Shown in pieces: positions 23,529 to 34,681 of a stretch of 64,000 bases of DNA. The notes beneath the pieces were generated by a model, which made no database searches, was not told where the DNA came from, and saw only the letters and a list, made by a program, of their open reading frames with translations. Numbering within the stretch: the first letter of the stretch is position 1; every line of letters begins with the position of its first letter. The translations under genes were made by a program, and so were the position numbers. The stretch covers positions 302,173-366,172 of the forward strand of contig JAJJXM010000061.1 of assembly GCA_024516155.1 (NCBI GenBank), written 5' to 3'. The DNA is from Pyronema omphalodes. Taxonomy: Eukaryota > Ascomycota > Pezizomycetes > Pezizales > Pyronemataceae.

Positions 23529-26060
23529 GGAGATGATGAGAGGTTGTTGGTTGGAATTCGAGTATTTGGTTGATTAAGTATGACTCTAGACTCTAGTCAC
23601 AGTGTGCTGTTTTGATGACGTTCAAAGAGGTGGAGTAATAAAATTCGGATGAGTTGAGATTCCTGGTTTCCCGGACAGCGTAGACTTTTGTTGAAGTTAA
23701 TTTTGGGATTATTGTGATTGCAGTTCCTCGAGGTTGATTAAGTATATATGGAGAGCACCGATGTCGTTGCGTGATATTTCAATTTTCAACGGGCATAAAT
23801 CTATTCTTTCCAGGTATACGTAATAAATGACCACTCTTGTAAATTCCCAATTTGATAATAGGGTGAAGAATATCATCAGAGAAGCGTTAAAGGTGTTGTT
23901 TTAAGCAGCTTGGTCGTTACACTTTATTTGCACGTCCTGATTAGGGTAGGTGGGTATCCGTTCCATAAGTTATAACACGGGTGCCTAAGGTTAATAATTA
24001 CCACCCTGTACTGATGAATCCAAGAATTACATTAAACGTACCGGTATATTTCCCTGAGCAGAAAAAAAAAACCCTGGATTTAAGAGTTGAGATGGAGTTA
24101 GTAGACGTATTTTCTTCAACGGTGATCGCGGTTACAAGCATCAGAGAGGAGTTAATAGTATTCGCAACTGACGGAAACACACAGTTTAGATTTACAAGTA
24201 AATAATAAGCACGTCTGCAGCCAACCATCGAGCCCAGGAGAATTAGTATTGAGACTCGCTGTCCTTAGTTGTCGTTAGCAAAGGCTGGAGACGAAATAAC
24301 AATTAATATTCAGCCAAATACTAATAAGAAGAACCAAATATTTCATCCTCAGATAGATTATTGGTTCCACAGTCCGGGTCCTGTATAACATATAGCATGT
24401 GGTGCACAAAACCGGCTGCTAAACCTCCTTTGGATAGCGTACATACGGGAGTGCAAATTTGGTTCATGAATCACCTTGTTGGAAATACGTCCGGAGGTAC
24501 TATGTAGTACCGGTTCCGGTAAAACCGACACCAATCAACTTTGGTAGGGACTCAGAGCCGAGTTGAACCAATGTCACCCCGAGCCGATGGTTCTAGTACA
24601 GGGATCAATCGGCCCGACCCGACTCGCTTGACTTTACATAATCCTCCACTAATTAATCAGTCCTGTCGGGATATTTTTATACGTATTCAATCTTCTCTCG
24701 CCACCACAAAATTACCCCCTCTCAGTATGAAAGATACTCGCCGTGGAACTGAGTTTATGTCAGCTCCATAATTTCTCACGCCTTCTTAATGCTCGATGGT
24801 TCCCCCGGTAGTAGTAAGGAGGGCTGAATTGGAAGTGTGAGCAGTCCATCAGTTCATAAATGGTTCCCGATTGCTTGGAGGAAGTAACAATGAAGCATTG
24901 AGTAGTCTCAGTGCTCAAGCGCCTTGTGAGTCGTACATCTTCGAAGCGAACTTGGATCATCAGCTGTCACGTTATAACACCCAACCACGGTGTCCGTAGT
25001 TAGAAATAAAAGTTCTGTCCGGTGTAGGTCAACTTAGAAATCGTCAGTCGGGCGCATGAAGGGTAGCTAAAATTCGATGTTTGCTCATACAGACTCACAT
25101 AATTTCCCTTTGAAGTTCGACATGCAAAATCTTGTGTCTAAATGCATCTAAATCTCCGATAATCTTGCTTTGTTTTTCTGTTCGAGTGTGGATTATTGAG
25201 AAGAACGTGAGCTGTACTTCATGGGAAACGATTATGTGTCGAGACTCTTCTAGATTAGGGATGAATGGCAAGTTGTCGACTACGTGATCCATCATCAGAT
25301 AGCATTCGTTGTAATCTGCGTACTCCCTTGCAGAAAGCCCTGCGACGCCCCGTACTTGTCATATCTGTGAAAGATCACGGAACGAAGGTTGAGATTGAGA
25401 AGGGGAAGTCTATGTGAACTGAATAATGGACTAGCTAGGCAGAGACAAACAAGAGAGGGCTTATATGGCCGAACGTGAAACATCCTCTTCCACCTAGAAA
25501 CAGGGAACTAGGCCTTAGGCACACTACAACACAATAAGTTCAATATCTTCAAAGCCATTTAACCGCCGTCTGTTATGGTATCAGTTCTTATAAGGGTTTC
25601 TTAATACGATATTCGGTTCTCATTACTGCATCTTCAAATTAGTAACTGAACCAGGCCATGCAACATCCTTGATCTAGTTGAAAGACTGTTATTCCAAACT
25701 TAAACGAATACTGCTTTGAGACTGAAGGCAGATAAAATTCGAATCTGGCCTTCATGGAATATGCGAATTCATCTCAAATATAGTTCCTATTACGTCATTG
25801 TTGCTAATGTCGGTGCTTGTGGGTGGAATGTAGGTCCGTTGGCTGGCTAGTACCTATGTAATTTCAGCTACACCGATCAGCAAAGTCATCACAATGCAAA
25901 TAAAGCTCATTGGAAGCAATCAAGAACATGTGAATTTCAATTTATCAACAATATCTTCAGTGTGCTTAATTCACACTACACTCTCCCCTAGGCAACTCCG
26001 TATCAGCGAGACTTAAACAATCAATATCACTCGGTAACTAATTATGCTGGTCCCTCAGCA
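23529..26060. other. Intergenic, with one possible coding fragment
   Basis: 2.5 kb with no complete gene. Short ORFs are mostly random-looking (23981-24228, 24541-24771). The fragment at 25095-25340 is listed separately. Confidence 0.4.
25095..25340 (-). pseudogene. Possible coding fragment, unknown family
   Basis: The minus-strand frame ending in a stop at 25095 reads a protein-like composition: SAREYADYNECYLMMDHVVD, then NLPFIPNLEESRHIIVSHEV and FRHKILHVELQREIM. The frame stays open upstream past the first ATG (25295) but soon meets a stop, and I found no convincing upstream exon. It could be a terminal exon or a gene remnant. Not identified. Confidence 0.3.
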
Positions 26061-26594
26061 TCAGTCTCCGTCTTCGAAACAAGCGATGTCAAGTCGAATC
26101 TTTTTAACGCTCTCCGAGGCCACAATTAGAAGCTCCCTCAGGTATGCCGGATCTATTCCACCATCATGTCGATTTGTTTGTGTGCCGGCGTCACACATTT
26201 CCACCCGGGCTGTAGTAGCTGCATCCGTATAGCGAGCCTTCTCCGTCATACCGATGTTTCCCCCTTCTAGTTTTGTGATGACATGTCCAAGTGTATTGTC
26301 CTCCACACCTTTCGTCTGAGTATGCTGTTGTGTAGTGATACCTGAAGGAGCAGTCTCGTCTGTTGTGATTGCGGTTTGATATTCCTCTACGGCTATAGTA
26401 TTCGTGGCTATCTTTCCAGGGGCGTGCGGCAGTTTAATGATCTTCTTTCCGTCTTCGATGAACCGCTCGCGAAGAGTCATGTGCCTCGGACGTGAGAGGA
26501 CTATACCAGTGGGGAACTCGCCGGACGTCAGAAGGGCTGCGGGGGTTCTGCGTAATCTCGTTATTGGCGGGTTTAAATTCATCTCTTTCGGCAT
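26061..26594 (-). CDS. Unknown soluble protein
   Basis: 177 residues, single exon, not recognised. Hydrophilic throughout; N-terminal third is basic with RRTPAALLTSGEFPTGIVL, a middle segment TLRERFIEDGKKIIKLPHAP, then a Thr/Gln-rich linker, MCDAGTQTNRHD, and a C-terminal helix YLRELLIVASESVKKIRLDI. Codon pattern and length favour a real gene, but there is no homology support from sequence alone. Confidence 0.5.
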   Translation of the reverse strand: MPKEMNLNPPITRLRRTPAALLTSGEFPTGIVLSRPRHMTLRERFIEDGKKIIKLPHAPGKIATNTIAVEEYQTAITTDETAPSGITTQQHTQTKGVEDNTLGHVITKLEGGNIGMTEKARYTDAATTARVEMCDAGTQTNRHDGGIDPAYLRELLIVASESVKKIRLDIACFEDGD

Positions 26595-27371
26595 TATTGA
26601 CTGTAGACTTGTTACTAGTTATTGACTGGCTCACCGGTGTGTAGATGGTAGTTGTGTATTAACGGGATAGTAACGGTTGCGGACCTTAAGTAGTCAGTGG
26701 TTATTGTAAGAGTAGTCACTCACCAGGCGTGATAATATTGAATGCCAGCCGTATCAGCGCAAGCATTGACTGACGAGGTCTTGAATGCTTGATACCCGAT
26801 CCTAGATCGTTGAAACCTGCGATGGTCAGCTTGACAAGTAGGGAAGATCTCTTCGTCTCTCCTCGGGAAAACACTACCTTTATTCCTCCTGTAATAACTG
26901 CTTCATTTTGTTGAAACCCTCAGACACCGGGTGAGGCGAGATAACCAGACAAAGTGTCAAGATATTTGAAGAGTCGTGAAGTTGATGTAAGAAAGCGGAA
27001 GCGAAAGGCGGTCGGGCGTCCAGAGTAGAAACTGAGCTTATCAGTTGTCTCCCGGATTTTGAACAAATGTTTCCGAGACTTGGGATAAAATGCAACATTA
27101 ATAGTATTCACTGTGTACCTCAATGTATAGTGGTGCGGCATCACGCAGAGTGGATGACTGTGGCCAACGGCTGTAGAACAGCAACACACTTCGCGGGAAC
27201 GCCTGTTTGCCAACGGTTGGTCCACCTCAGAGAAACGTGTAAAAAGGATAAACTATGCATCGAAAATATGACCTCAGATGTACAGTGTCACTGGGGAGAG
27301 CAAAATGAATGCGGTTATCGGAAGGTAGTATGTTTGTATATATCTGTTATTTTTACATACACCGTTAAAAT
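26595..27371. other. Intergenic upstream of tRNA-Ala
   Basis: No supported gene; overlapping ORFs on both strands (26880-27225 minus, 27067-27420 plus) show no domains, and the plus one runs into the tRNA. Confidence 0.4.
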
Positions 27372-27457
27372 GGGGATCTGGTTTAGGGGTATAACGTTTC
27401 ATTCGCATCTTTCATCGTGAATTGAAAAGGTCTTGGGTTCGATTCCCAAGTTCTCCA
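27372..27457 (+). tRNA. tRNA-Ala (CGC) with 14-nt intron
   Basis: Acceptor GGGGATC pairs with GTTCTCC (one T-T mismatch) and carries the alanine identity pair G3-U70 and discriminator A73. T arm CTTGG-GTTCGATT-CCAAG; anticodon stem TTTCA/TGAAA with loop TTCGCA, giving anticodon CGC at 27404-27406. The intron (27408-27421) sits at position 37/38. TTTCTTTTT follows as terminator. Confidence 0.75.
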
Positions 27458-27743
27458 TTTCTTTTTGCACCTCCTGTCTCATAATGGTAGAAGGTCAAGA
27501 TATTCACGGGGTGCTGAACAACCCAAAGCCCCTCACCAAGAATTCCTCATCGTCGCATCTCGCTCAGCGACAACGGAATATGTAAACCACGGTAGACAAC
27601 TGGGTCACCGGAACATATACTAACATAGAGTACTCTCAACGTTGGATGCGGGTAAGATAAGATAATTTTACCACGGTCAACGGATGCGTTTGCACAGTGT
27701 TCGTACTGGCTGTGACGTTGGTGCGAAGCTGTACGAGGTGCTG

Positions 27744-27804
27744 GACAAAAGTGACCGTCACCCCGCGCGGCGCTTAGCACAGAAAAGTGACGGTCACTTT
27801 TGTC
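27744..27804. repeat. Perfect 18-bp inverted repeat (hairpin)
   Basis: Arms 27744-27761 (GACAAAAGTGACCGTCAC) and 27787-27804 are exact reverse complements around a 25-nt GC-rich loop. The right arm itself contains a 19-nt near-palindrome centred on GTGAC-G-GTCAC. It lies between tRNA-Ala and tRNA-Pro, 94 bp upstream of the latter. Confidence 0.9.
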
Positions 27805-27898
27805 ACGGTACCGTACCTACACAAATTGCGCAGAGTGAAGACGACAGATCGTAATTGCGTAATGCGATTATATATCCTAAATTCTCTTCATGCTCATC

Positions 27899-27995
27899 GC
27901 TCGGATGGTCTAGTGGTATGATTCTCGCTTAGGGTTTACTCTAAGCACCTGCACAGGTTTGCGAGAGGTCCCAGGTTCAAATCCTGGTTCGAGCC
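27899..27995 (+). tRNA. tRNA-Pro (AGG) with 25-nt intron
   Basis: Acceptor GCTCGGA with TTCGAGC, discriminator C; D arm with GGTCTAGTGGTATGATT; anticodon stem CTCGC/GCGAG around TTAGGG, anticodon AGG at 27931-27933; T arm CCAGG-TTCAAAT-CCTGG. The intron 27935-27959 is at the canonical site. TTTTT follows at about 27999. Confidence 0.93.
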
Positions 27996-28257
27996 TACTT
28001 TTTGAGTTTTTAACCCAATGCGCTCGCCTGTTTTAGCGCCATTACCAGGCGATGCGGTGGCGGCAGGTCATTCCTGATTACGTCACGTCTTTTTTTTTCA
28101 TTGTTTCTCAAATACAAGGATATAGAAAATTTTGAAAAATGCAACCCCATGTGTATTTATTTTCAGCATTTGCAAATTGTACATGCTTAGGGAGTCGTGG
28201 TATTCATTCACAATTTACATCAACATCGGCAGTAAATCATGCCATCATCAGCGGACA

Positions 28258-29510
28258 CTAGCGTCTCCCCCCACCTTTCCCAGCACCTCTGCCGCCTCTC
28301 ATCAGTTTTTCTCGCTCAGCTCTTTCCTTAAGCCTTCTCTCCCGCTCAATTCTCTCCCTTTCCCACTTTGCTATGCGGGCTCTTCTCTCAGCCTCTCGCT
28401 GCTCCTTGGCCCTACGTTCTCGCTCCTCCTGCTCGGCCTTTTGCCGAGCCATCTCTTTCAAAACCTCACGACTATTGATCAAACCCTCTGTGGCAATACT
28501 CCAGCGGCGTCCGTATCCAAGCCGCTGGGTGTATTCATCAACCTCACTGATGTCTTCGTCTCGGTTGATCTGACGCCAACGCTCCATATGACGCATGGTA
28601 GCCTCGTCCACAGCCTCGTCGTCAAAGATTAAGCCATGAGTTGGCCAGGCAAGTACGGCTTCTGGAGTTAAAATCGGAGCCGCGGGAATGGTCGAGTTTG
28701 AAGGGACACTCCAAGTACGGGACTTGATAAGTTTGAATTCTGCGGACTCGATAGAATCTGGGAGCAGGTTAATTGGTGATATGTCTACGGGGAATTGGAA
28801 TTCAACTAACCGGCACTGGTGCGGCGCTCTTTACCCTTGAGGTTTTTCTTGGGGTTATCGAGGCGGTGACGACCGGTACGAGATTTTTCGGTCTTATCGG
28901 GCAAGGTTAAGGAAACACTTCGGTGTCTGGCTGTGTGGGGGCCCCCCGTTTCGGAGCTGTTCTCGAAGGAGGCTATGGTTGTATTATCTGCCTCGTCTTG
29001 ACCTTCGATAGATGTGTCGTTGGTTGCCTTGTTCTCGTTGTTATGTGAAAGTCCGAAATCAATACTGACCGCACGTGTAATTGCTTTCTTTGGTTTACCC
29101 TTGCTATCAGCTGCACCATCCAAGGAAATACTGAGCTCTTCGGACTTCTGGAGCGACTGCAATTCCACGGTCGGCCCAGATTTCAGCTGGAAGGTCAACT
29201 TTGTCTTGGGCTTTTTAACAGGTTGCTTCTTCTCGGGGTTTTCAATGACTTCCTTGGAATGTTCTTTTAGATGTTGCTTAAGATGTTCTTGCAACTTCTC
29301 TTCAATTTCTTCCTCGTCTTTGATAGCCTGCATACGAAGAAACCCCATGGCACTGGATTCGCCGACTACATCTGGATCATCACGGCTGTTGGAGAAGCCC
29401 CGGAAGTAGTTGAAGATGTCGAAGGTCGAATCCGGTTCTGTTTTCGGGTCCTCGGTCCCTGCAGGGTTGTCAGGGACGTCCTTGTTGTTCACTCCGGAGG
29501 CCGACATCAA
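28258..29510 (-). CDS. Charged unknown protein, two exons
   Basis: 399 residues after joining 29510-28811 and 28757-28258 across a 53-nt intron (GTTAGT...AATTAACCTGCTCCCAG), phase 1, total exactly 400 codons. N-terminal half: acidic start, FDIFNYFRGFSNS, then a Glu/Lys helix with QEHLKQHLKEHSKEV and Lys-rich linkers. The second exon opens with SAEFKLIKSRTWSVPSNST and a WPTHGLIFDDEAVDEATMRH segment, then LGYGRRWSIATEGLINSREVL, and ends with a long Arg/Glu single helix (REAERRARIAKWERERIERE) and a Gly/Arg tail suggestive of RNA or nuclear association (inference). Family not recognised. The two exons would look like separate ORFs if unspliced. Confidence 0.75.
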
Positions 29511-30749
29511 AATGATCGAATGCCTGGAGATTATGTGGCGTTTGTTGTGTTTGTAACGAGACGGATGCGGAATCGGTGTCGAGGGAAGGGAAGATGCTTG
29601 GGAAACAAACGCGACGCGACCTAGGAAGGTCGAGGGTCGATGGGTGGCCCTGTTTCATTCAGTCTACAGCTGGAACTCTGGCTTTCTGGTGGGATATAGC
29701 GGTGGGAATCTGAATGTCCGCAGGTGAAGGTCATCAGAGTTAACGCCTTCATGGTTGATGACTCGGTTCTGAACAACCCCTAACACCTCCCTGGGGGCAC
29801 ACAATTTTCAGCACAGCATTGTAATTCAGTAAATGCTCCTATGTCAAACAGGCTCTGAGCCAAAATTAAAGACATAATTTACTTGATATTCTAGCTACGG
29901 ATCAGTTGATAGCTACGGAAAGGTTTATGGTTTATGAAAGACCTTGCTCATAATTACATTTTTTGGCCGCATTAGCGGTGTCGTAGAGCAGTGATAGCCT
30001 ATTTACTTCCGCTTCGCCACGAGCAAAATTGCCAATGGCTGTAAGTCCGTGTCCTACCAGTATCATTTGACCGTTACGACATATATCCGGCGAATCGGCG
30101 TAATACTATTTGCCAGCATCTTTCTGCACCCTTGATAACGATAGGCTGTAGCCCGTGCAAGGAGATTTAGAATAATCAAATCCAATTGAATAGTAGCAAT
30201 ACAACGATATTTCTAAGCTTACAATTACATATAAATTTCTCAATAACGGTTGATGTGAATAGTGCCGACTTTAGTTCCCAGGGCTAGCTGAACACAACCC
30301 GAGTGACATATAGTGTCCCGCCAAAGAATTGCATCCCTTGACTAGGGAAGAGCAATTTTGAAATTCACCTAGGGATTAACTCAAGCAATAAAATTAAACA
30401 GTTTTGAAATGCCCTTTCGACTCCCCCCTCCGCTCCTCGCAGACGACCGCCAGACTACCCGATCACTAAAAACCCTCGTTTTCAACGAGTTTTGAGTAGG
30501 TATGCCCCCCCCGAAAAACAGTTTAATATTGCGAATTTTGTTACTTAGCAAATATTCAGTTTGTCGGTACCACGCGTCTCAAGTCTGCTACTCCTTACAT
30601 TCGACTTAGGGTTCAGCTCGGGTAAGTCCATCACATTCGACCTCCGTATGAGTTTGCGGCCTTCTCTTCCATATGATCTAACGTTTACCAGGCCTTCGAA
30701 TCCATCCCCTCCTATCTAACCACAACTTCTTCGAGCCACAGTCTTTACA
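29511..30749. other. Intergenic between divergent genes
   Basis: Promoter regions of the 29510 gene (-) and 30750 gene (+); no exon supported. Plus-strand 5' leader of the right gene is CT-rich (30700-30749). Confidence 0.5.
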
Positions 30750-31124
30750 ATGTCGTCCACTCCCCCCTCCACCCCTCCCCGTCTCAAGCGTACCCCAAGT
30801 CAAATACCACACACCGACTCACCTCGCGGCTGCCCTCGCTGTTTCGGAGACACTCTTCCTGAGAGGTCCTCCCCGCTCAAAAGGCCAATCTCCAGGATTC
30901 GACACTCCTTCTCCAGCTTCAAGGATCACACCTATAAGAATATCTCCAAGGTCAGCGTCAAGGTGTACAGGAAATTTCTTGGCGAGGTCGATAAGAAGAA
31001 TACTGAGATGCAGGCTCGCGTTTTTGGATTATTGAAAACCGTTGAGGAGCAGGCTGAGAAAATTCAAAAGTTGGAGGAGATGGTTCAGAGTTTGGAAGCT
31101 AAATTGGAAGGCAAGGAGATCTAG
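30750..31124 (+). CDS. Small Ser/Pro-rich coiled-coil protein
   Basis: 124 residues, single exon, unknown. Residues 1-30 are Ser/Thr/Pro-rich with SP/TP sites; a CPRC pair (about residues 28-31) might be half of a zinc or redox site; residues 45-75 are basic (SFSSFKDHTYKNISKVSVKV); residues about 80-122 form a heptad coiled coil (KTVEEQAEKIQKLEEMVQSL). Likely cytosolic or cytoskeletal adaptor, inferred only from composition. The leader before the ATG is pyrimidine-rich, as in expressed fungal genes. Confidence 0.6.
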   Translation: MSSTPPSTPPRLKRTPSQIPHTDSPRGCPRCFGDTLPERSSPLKRPISRIRHSFSSFKDHTYKNISKVSVKVYRKFLGEVDKKNTEMQARVFGLLKTVEEQAEKIQKLEEMVQSLEAKLEGKEI

Positions 31125-32126
31125 AGGGGGTATAACCTGGTAAATACGTCAGGGTGCAACGATGGTTTCGAAATGGAGGGCAAACGACGAGTAAAATGAA
31201 CTCTGGAGTACGTTGGTGAAAGAGCGATGGGCGTGTAGCTGCGTATCTATTGATCTTTTAGCACAATGAATGCTAGATATTTCCAGATTCTTTCTATTGG
31301 ACAGGATGTTAGAGGCTGAGTCGGTAAAAATACAATGTTATGACTGTCACACTGTACCATCATCTACTACTACCTGCTCCCATCGTCAAAAACTAGAGAT
31401 TGATATCTGTAATCTATTAGCTTCTACGCCACCCCGCAAATATTTACATTCTTTTACTGTCGGTCAAGTGAAATAATCGGGAAATATCCCTCATCTTATG
31501 CGAGGCACTTCCTAATCAACAGCACATACAATCAGGACAGTGGAGTAATCATCTGTGACCTGGAGCTCACGAAGGCTTCAAAGAACAGTTGCATCGTAGT
31601 ACTATAGATGTCTCCGGAGCTCGTATTGTTATCTACAACGCCCGCTATTCGATTTCACAGTGAGTAGTTCTTATAGTTATGAGCTGTATTACGGCATTGA
31701 ACTCATTAGGTGAGTTTCAACCGTATCATTTTTACCGCGTTGAGGGAGAATTCTTCTGGTAGTAAAATCAGCACCTGCTTATGAGAAATACAGAAAAGCA
31801 CCTCCAAACGACATTCGATTAAACATAATACCGAAGTGTGCTGTTTGCTATGATTAGTACGTGATGAATACGGAATCAGTGACGAGGAGTAGAAATAGTT
31901 TTAGGTGAGCAAATCTAAAGCGATTTAACAGGACTGAGGGTGGTGCGCTGTCTTATTCAATTGTAGTGAACACGCTCATGGTTGGTCACTCGGTTGTCGA
32001 CTGCATTAAAAAACTTCACCTCACCGGAACATCACGACTCAGGAGCCACTAGACATTGAAACAATTCAATTATTTGTATGTTCAAAAAGCTAATGACCTA
32101 ATTGTGTAACAAAACTGATATCCCTA
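31125..32126. other. Intergenic, no gene seen
   Basis: 3' flank of the coiled-coil gene and unannotated sequence up to the left inverted-repeat arm. No ORF above about 70 codons. Confidence 0.45.
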
Positions 32127-32400
32127 AGTATGTCCAGTAAAAATATATTTCGTGATTGCGCCTCTCCGCATCATCCACTTCCACTTTCCTCCACCTCCAC
32201 CTCCACCGCAAACTTTTTTCTCTGGCCAAATTCCGGTACAATGTAAAAACTAAATATCTTCAAATGGCAAAACAACATCAGTAGCATGATTGACACAACA
32301 CAGGTCCTGTAAAAATATCCATCCAAAGAACACCATCAGCAATTTTTTCAACTGCTATTATCACCAAGCCGTAACACTCTAACGCAAACAACGTTGCGCA
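32127..32400. repeat. Left arm of long imperfect inverted repeat
   Basis: Aligns in reverse complement with 33465-33755 through several blocks: CAGTAAAxATATATxxxGTG, GCCTCT.C...ATCATCCAC, CCTCCACCTC.ACCGCAAACTTTTTTCT, GGCCAAATTCCGG, CAAATGGCAAA.CAA..TCAGT, TTGACACAA, TCCTGTAAA..T.TCCAT, TCACTAAGxCGTxAC-like. Estimated by eye at about 70% identity. It sits just downstream of the 154-residue gene stop. Confidence 0.75.
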
Positions 32401-32428
32401 TTAGTAGGGCACAATGGGAATTGGAATC

Positions 32429-32893
32429 CTAAGCCCATTGGCTCATGATGATCTGAACGGGTGTATACTCTCCGGTGTTGGAGCTCCAAATGTACAAAGG
32501 TCTGGCAACCCTGATATCCGGCAACTGGTCCTGGGAAGTTTCTTGAGGAAAGTACTTCCAATGATGAAACGGGTGTTCCTCCGTGGGTGCAAAGCGGTAA
32601 ACCAGGTACTTGTGGTCGGCCAATGCAACCTGAACGGGAGGGGCCTGGATTGCAACCGGCATTGGGGCGGCGGCAATTGAGACAGCGAAGGGTGGAACAA
32701 CGGCTGCAACCTGGGCTGGGGCCTGAGAAGGCATGGCGGGAGGAGCTTGAGCTGCCATGGCCGCTTGTAGAGCCGTATTGGCGGGGACTAGTTGGTAGCC
32801 GGGGTGTTGTGGGACGTGCTGGACTTGCAGGATTGGCGCAGCGGCGGAGGCGGCGGCGTTGGGAGCCGAGTTGACGTAAAGAGGGATAGGCAT
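32429..32893 (-). CDS. Ala/Pro-rich unknown protein inside the inverted repeats
   Basis: 154 residues from the ATG at 32893 (chosen because sequence upstream of it is CT-rich leader, though the frame is open to 33022). Residues about 1-90 are low-complexity Ala/Pro/Val/Gln (PAMPSQAPAQVAAVVPP). The C-terminal 60 residues are compact and aromatic: DHKYLVYRFAPTEEHPFHHW, KYFPQETSQD and RPLYIWSSNTGEYTPVQIIM. No transposase motif is visible. Unknown family; not obviously a mobile-element gene, but its flanks are inverted repeats. Confidence 0.6.
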   Translation of the reverse strand: MPIPLYVNSAPNAAASAAAPILQVQHVPQHPGYQLVPANTALQAAMAAQAPPAMPSQAPAQVAAVVPPFAVSIAAAPMPVAIQAPPVQVALADHKYLVYRFAPTEEHPFHHWKYFPQETSQDQLPDIRVARPLYIWSSNTGEYTPVQIIMSQWA

Positions 32894-33464
32894 CTTTCCA
32901 GGTAGGGGAAGTGAAAGAAGAATAATGTCAAAAGAGCGTGAAGGGAGCTGTGGTAAAAGAAGAAAGGTCGTCGGGAGTTTAGGTTGGGAAAAACCTAGAG
33001 AAGAAGTGGAGATGGAGCACAAAGTAGAAAGAAAGATAGAAGAAGAGAAGAAAAGCGGCAGTAGAGGTGGAGGTCAATCAGAAATTGGACGCTAACGTAC
33101 TGAAGGGTTAGGGCAACAGAAATCTGCAGGAACATTCTTGGCTGCACCATGGACAATGCGAGAAGGGAGCACGTTACACAAGGCCGCGAGAAAGAAATGG
33201 ACTGCTTTCGCGAGCGTCATTTCTCCCCAGATACTCATAATCAAACCGTGACATTATAGAACCACAAAAACGATTGGCCTGTGTCATATCCATGCAGTCG
33301 ACGTGAAGGTAGCAAACGATCTTATAATGCTAATCTTAGGCGCTCAACTAAAACCAGTACCACGATAACGCTGACATATTGTCGATTCATGGACACGAAG
33401 AATCTAGAAATTCAAAGAAAAGACAGATAAAATTTCTTGTCATGGTTTGTACTACGGACGACAA

Positions 33465-33755
33465 TTGAAGCAGAAAAGTTTAGTTACGTTCGATTGTCAC
33501 GACTTAGTGATGACTGAAATTGAAAACTAGGTGATGGAGCTCTTTGAAATGGACATTTACAGGAACTCTATTGTGTCAACGATTCCACTGAGATTGGTTT
33601 GCCATTTGTAAAACGCTTCATTTGTAAATTTTGCCGGAATTTGGCCGGAGAAAAAAGTTTGCGGTCGAGGTGGAGGTAGGTGGAGATAGGTGTAGGTGGA
33701 GGTGGATGATACTGTAGAGGCACAGTCACAACGATATATGTTTACTGTACATGTT
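33465..33755. repeat. Right arm of long imperfect inverted repeat
   Basis: Reverse-complement partner of 32127-32400. The clearest block, 33622-33705, reads TTTGGCCGGAGAAAAAAGTT and TGCGGTCGAGGTGGAGG. The arm lies 0.57 kb upstream of the gene start, so the whole unit is about 1.63 kb. I could not see a clear target-site duplication. Confidence 0.75.
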
Positions 33756-34681
33756 TCGTATGAAATTTTTACTCTCTATGCCGGAAAGCTTAATCCTACC
33801 TCTCGTCATGATATCCCAGTAGTAATTACTTGCGAGTATGTAAATAATGCTTGAGAATGTCGATGCAAATATATATCTATCGGGAACCCGGTTTTTCACA
33901 TACTGTCGGAGGTGCTTCGACGTTTCTTTTGGATATGATTCTGGAAACCATAAAACCGTAAAGATGCGAAAGAACTGGTTCATTTGGCAGCAAGTGAAAG
34001 TTTAAAATACCCTGGAGACATTGGAAAACACCACGACAATAATGCCAATGTTCAGTTCAAACTTTCATAGGCGCTGGTCACAGTTTATCACTCTATACTT
34101 TTATCACTAGAATTTGTGAAATATTTCCGAGTAGAAAGTTCAACATGAGATGAAGGGCTATACCCTGACCATGCCATGGGACTTGATGAGGGGATAAAGG
34201 ATAATGATAATGGAGTGGCGTACAACCTACTACAGACATAATCCTCAATACCTCGTTCATCATCGGCTAGCTCAGATCTTGATTTGCTATCACTGTCTCC
34301 ATAAAGCGGCAATATTTTGTTTGAAAAACCAAGCATAGTAGCCAAGTGAGTCTCATAAAAACCATATAATCTGGTCAGAAACATATGCAGGGTTTTTATA
34401 AGGCGTGTAATATATTCTCTTTGCGTTCAGGGGTAAACCAAGCAACTCTCAGCCGCTTCGGCTTGATGACCGTAACAAAATTCAGCCTTGGGCAGGTAAT
34501 TTGCTCCGTTAACTATGCACTGAAATTACAGTGTTTCGGACGGGCTTCTCCCATCAACAACAATAGATGCGCAGTGGGGCTCTCTGGTAGGAATCAATTC
34601 TTTCATTAAAACTGTAATATCACAATCATTGATACGCTTCAAATATCATCCTAAAGAAATCCCGGCATCTCAGACTTTTCG
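33756..34681. other. Intergenic, no gene seen
   Basis: Minus-strand ORFs at 33726-33983 and 34088-34384 have no recognisable domain or flanking exons; kept as non-coding. Confidence 0.4.

Noticed and set aside
28132..28632. 166-codon plus-strand ORF
   Set aside because: Antisense of the Arg/Glu helix of the two-exon minus-strand gene.
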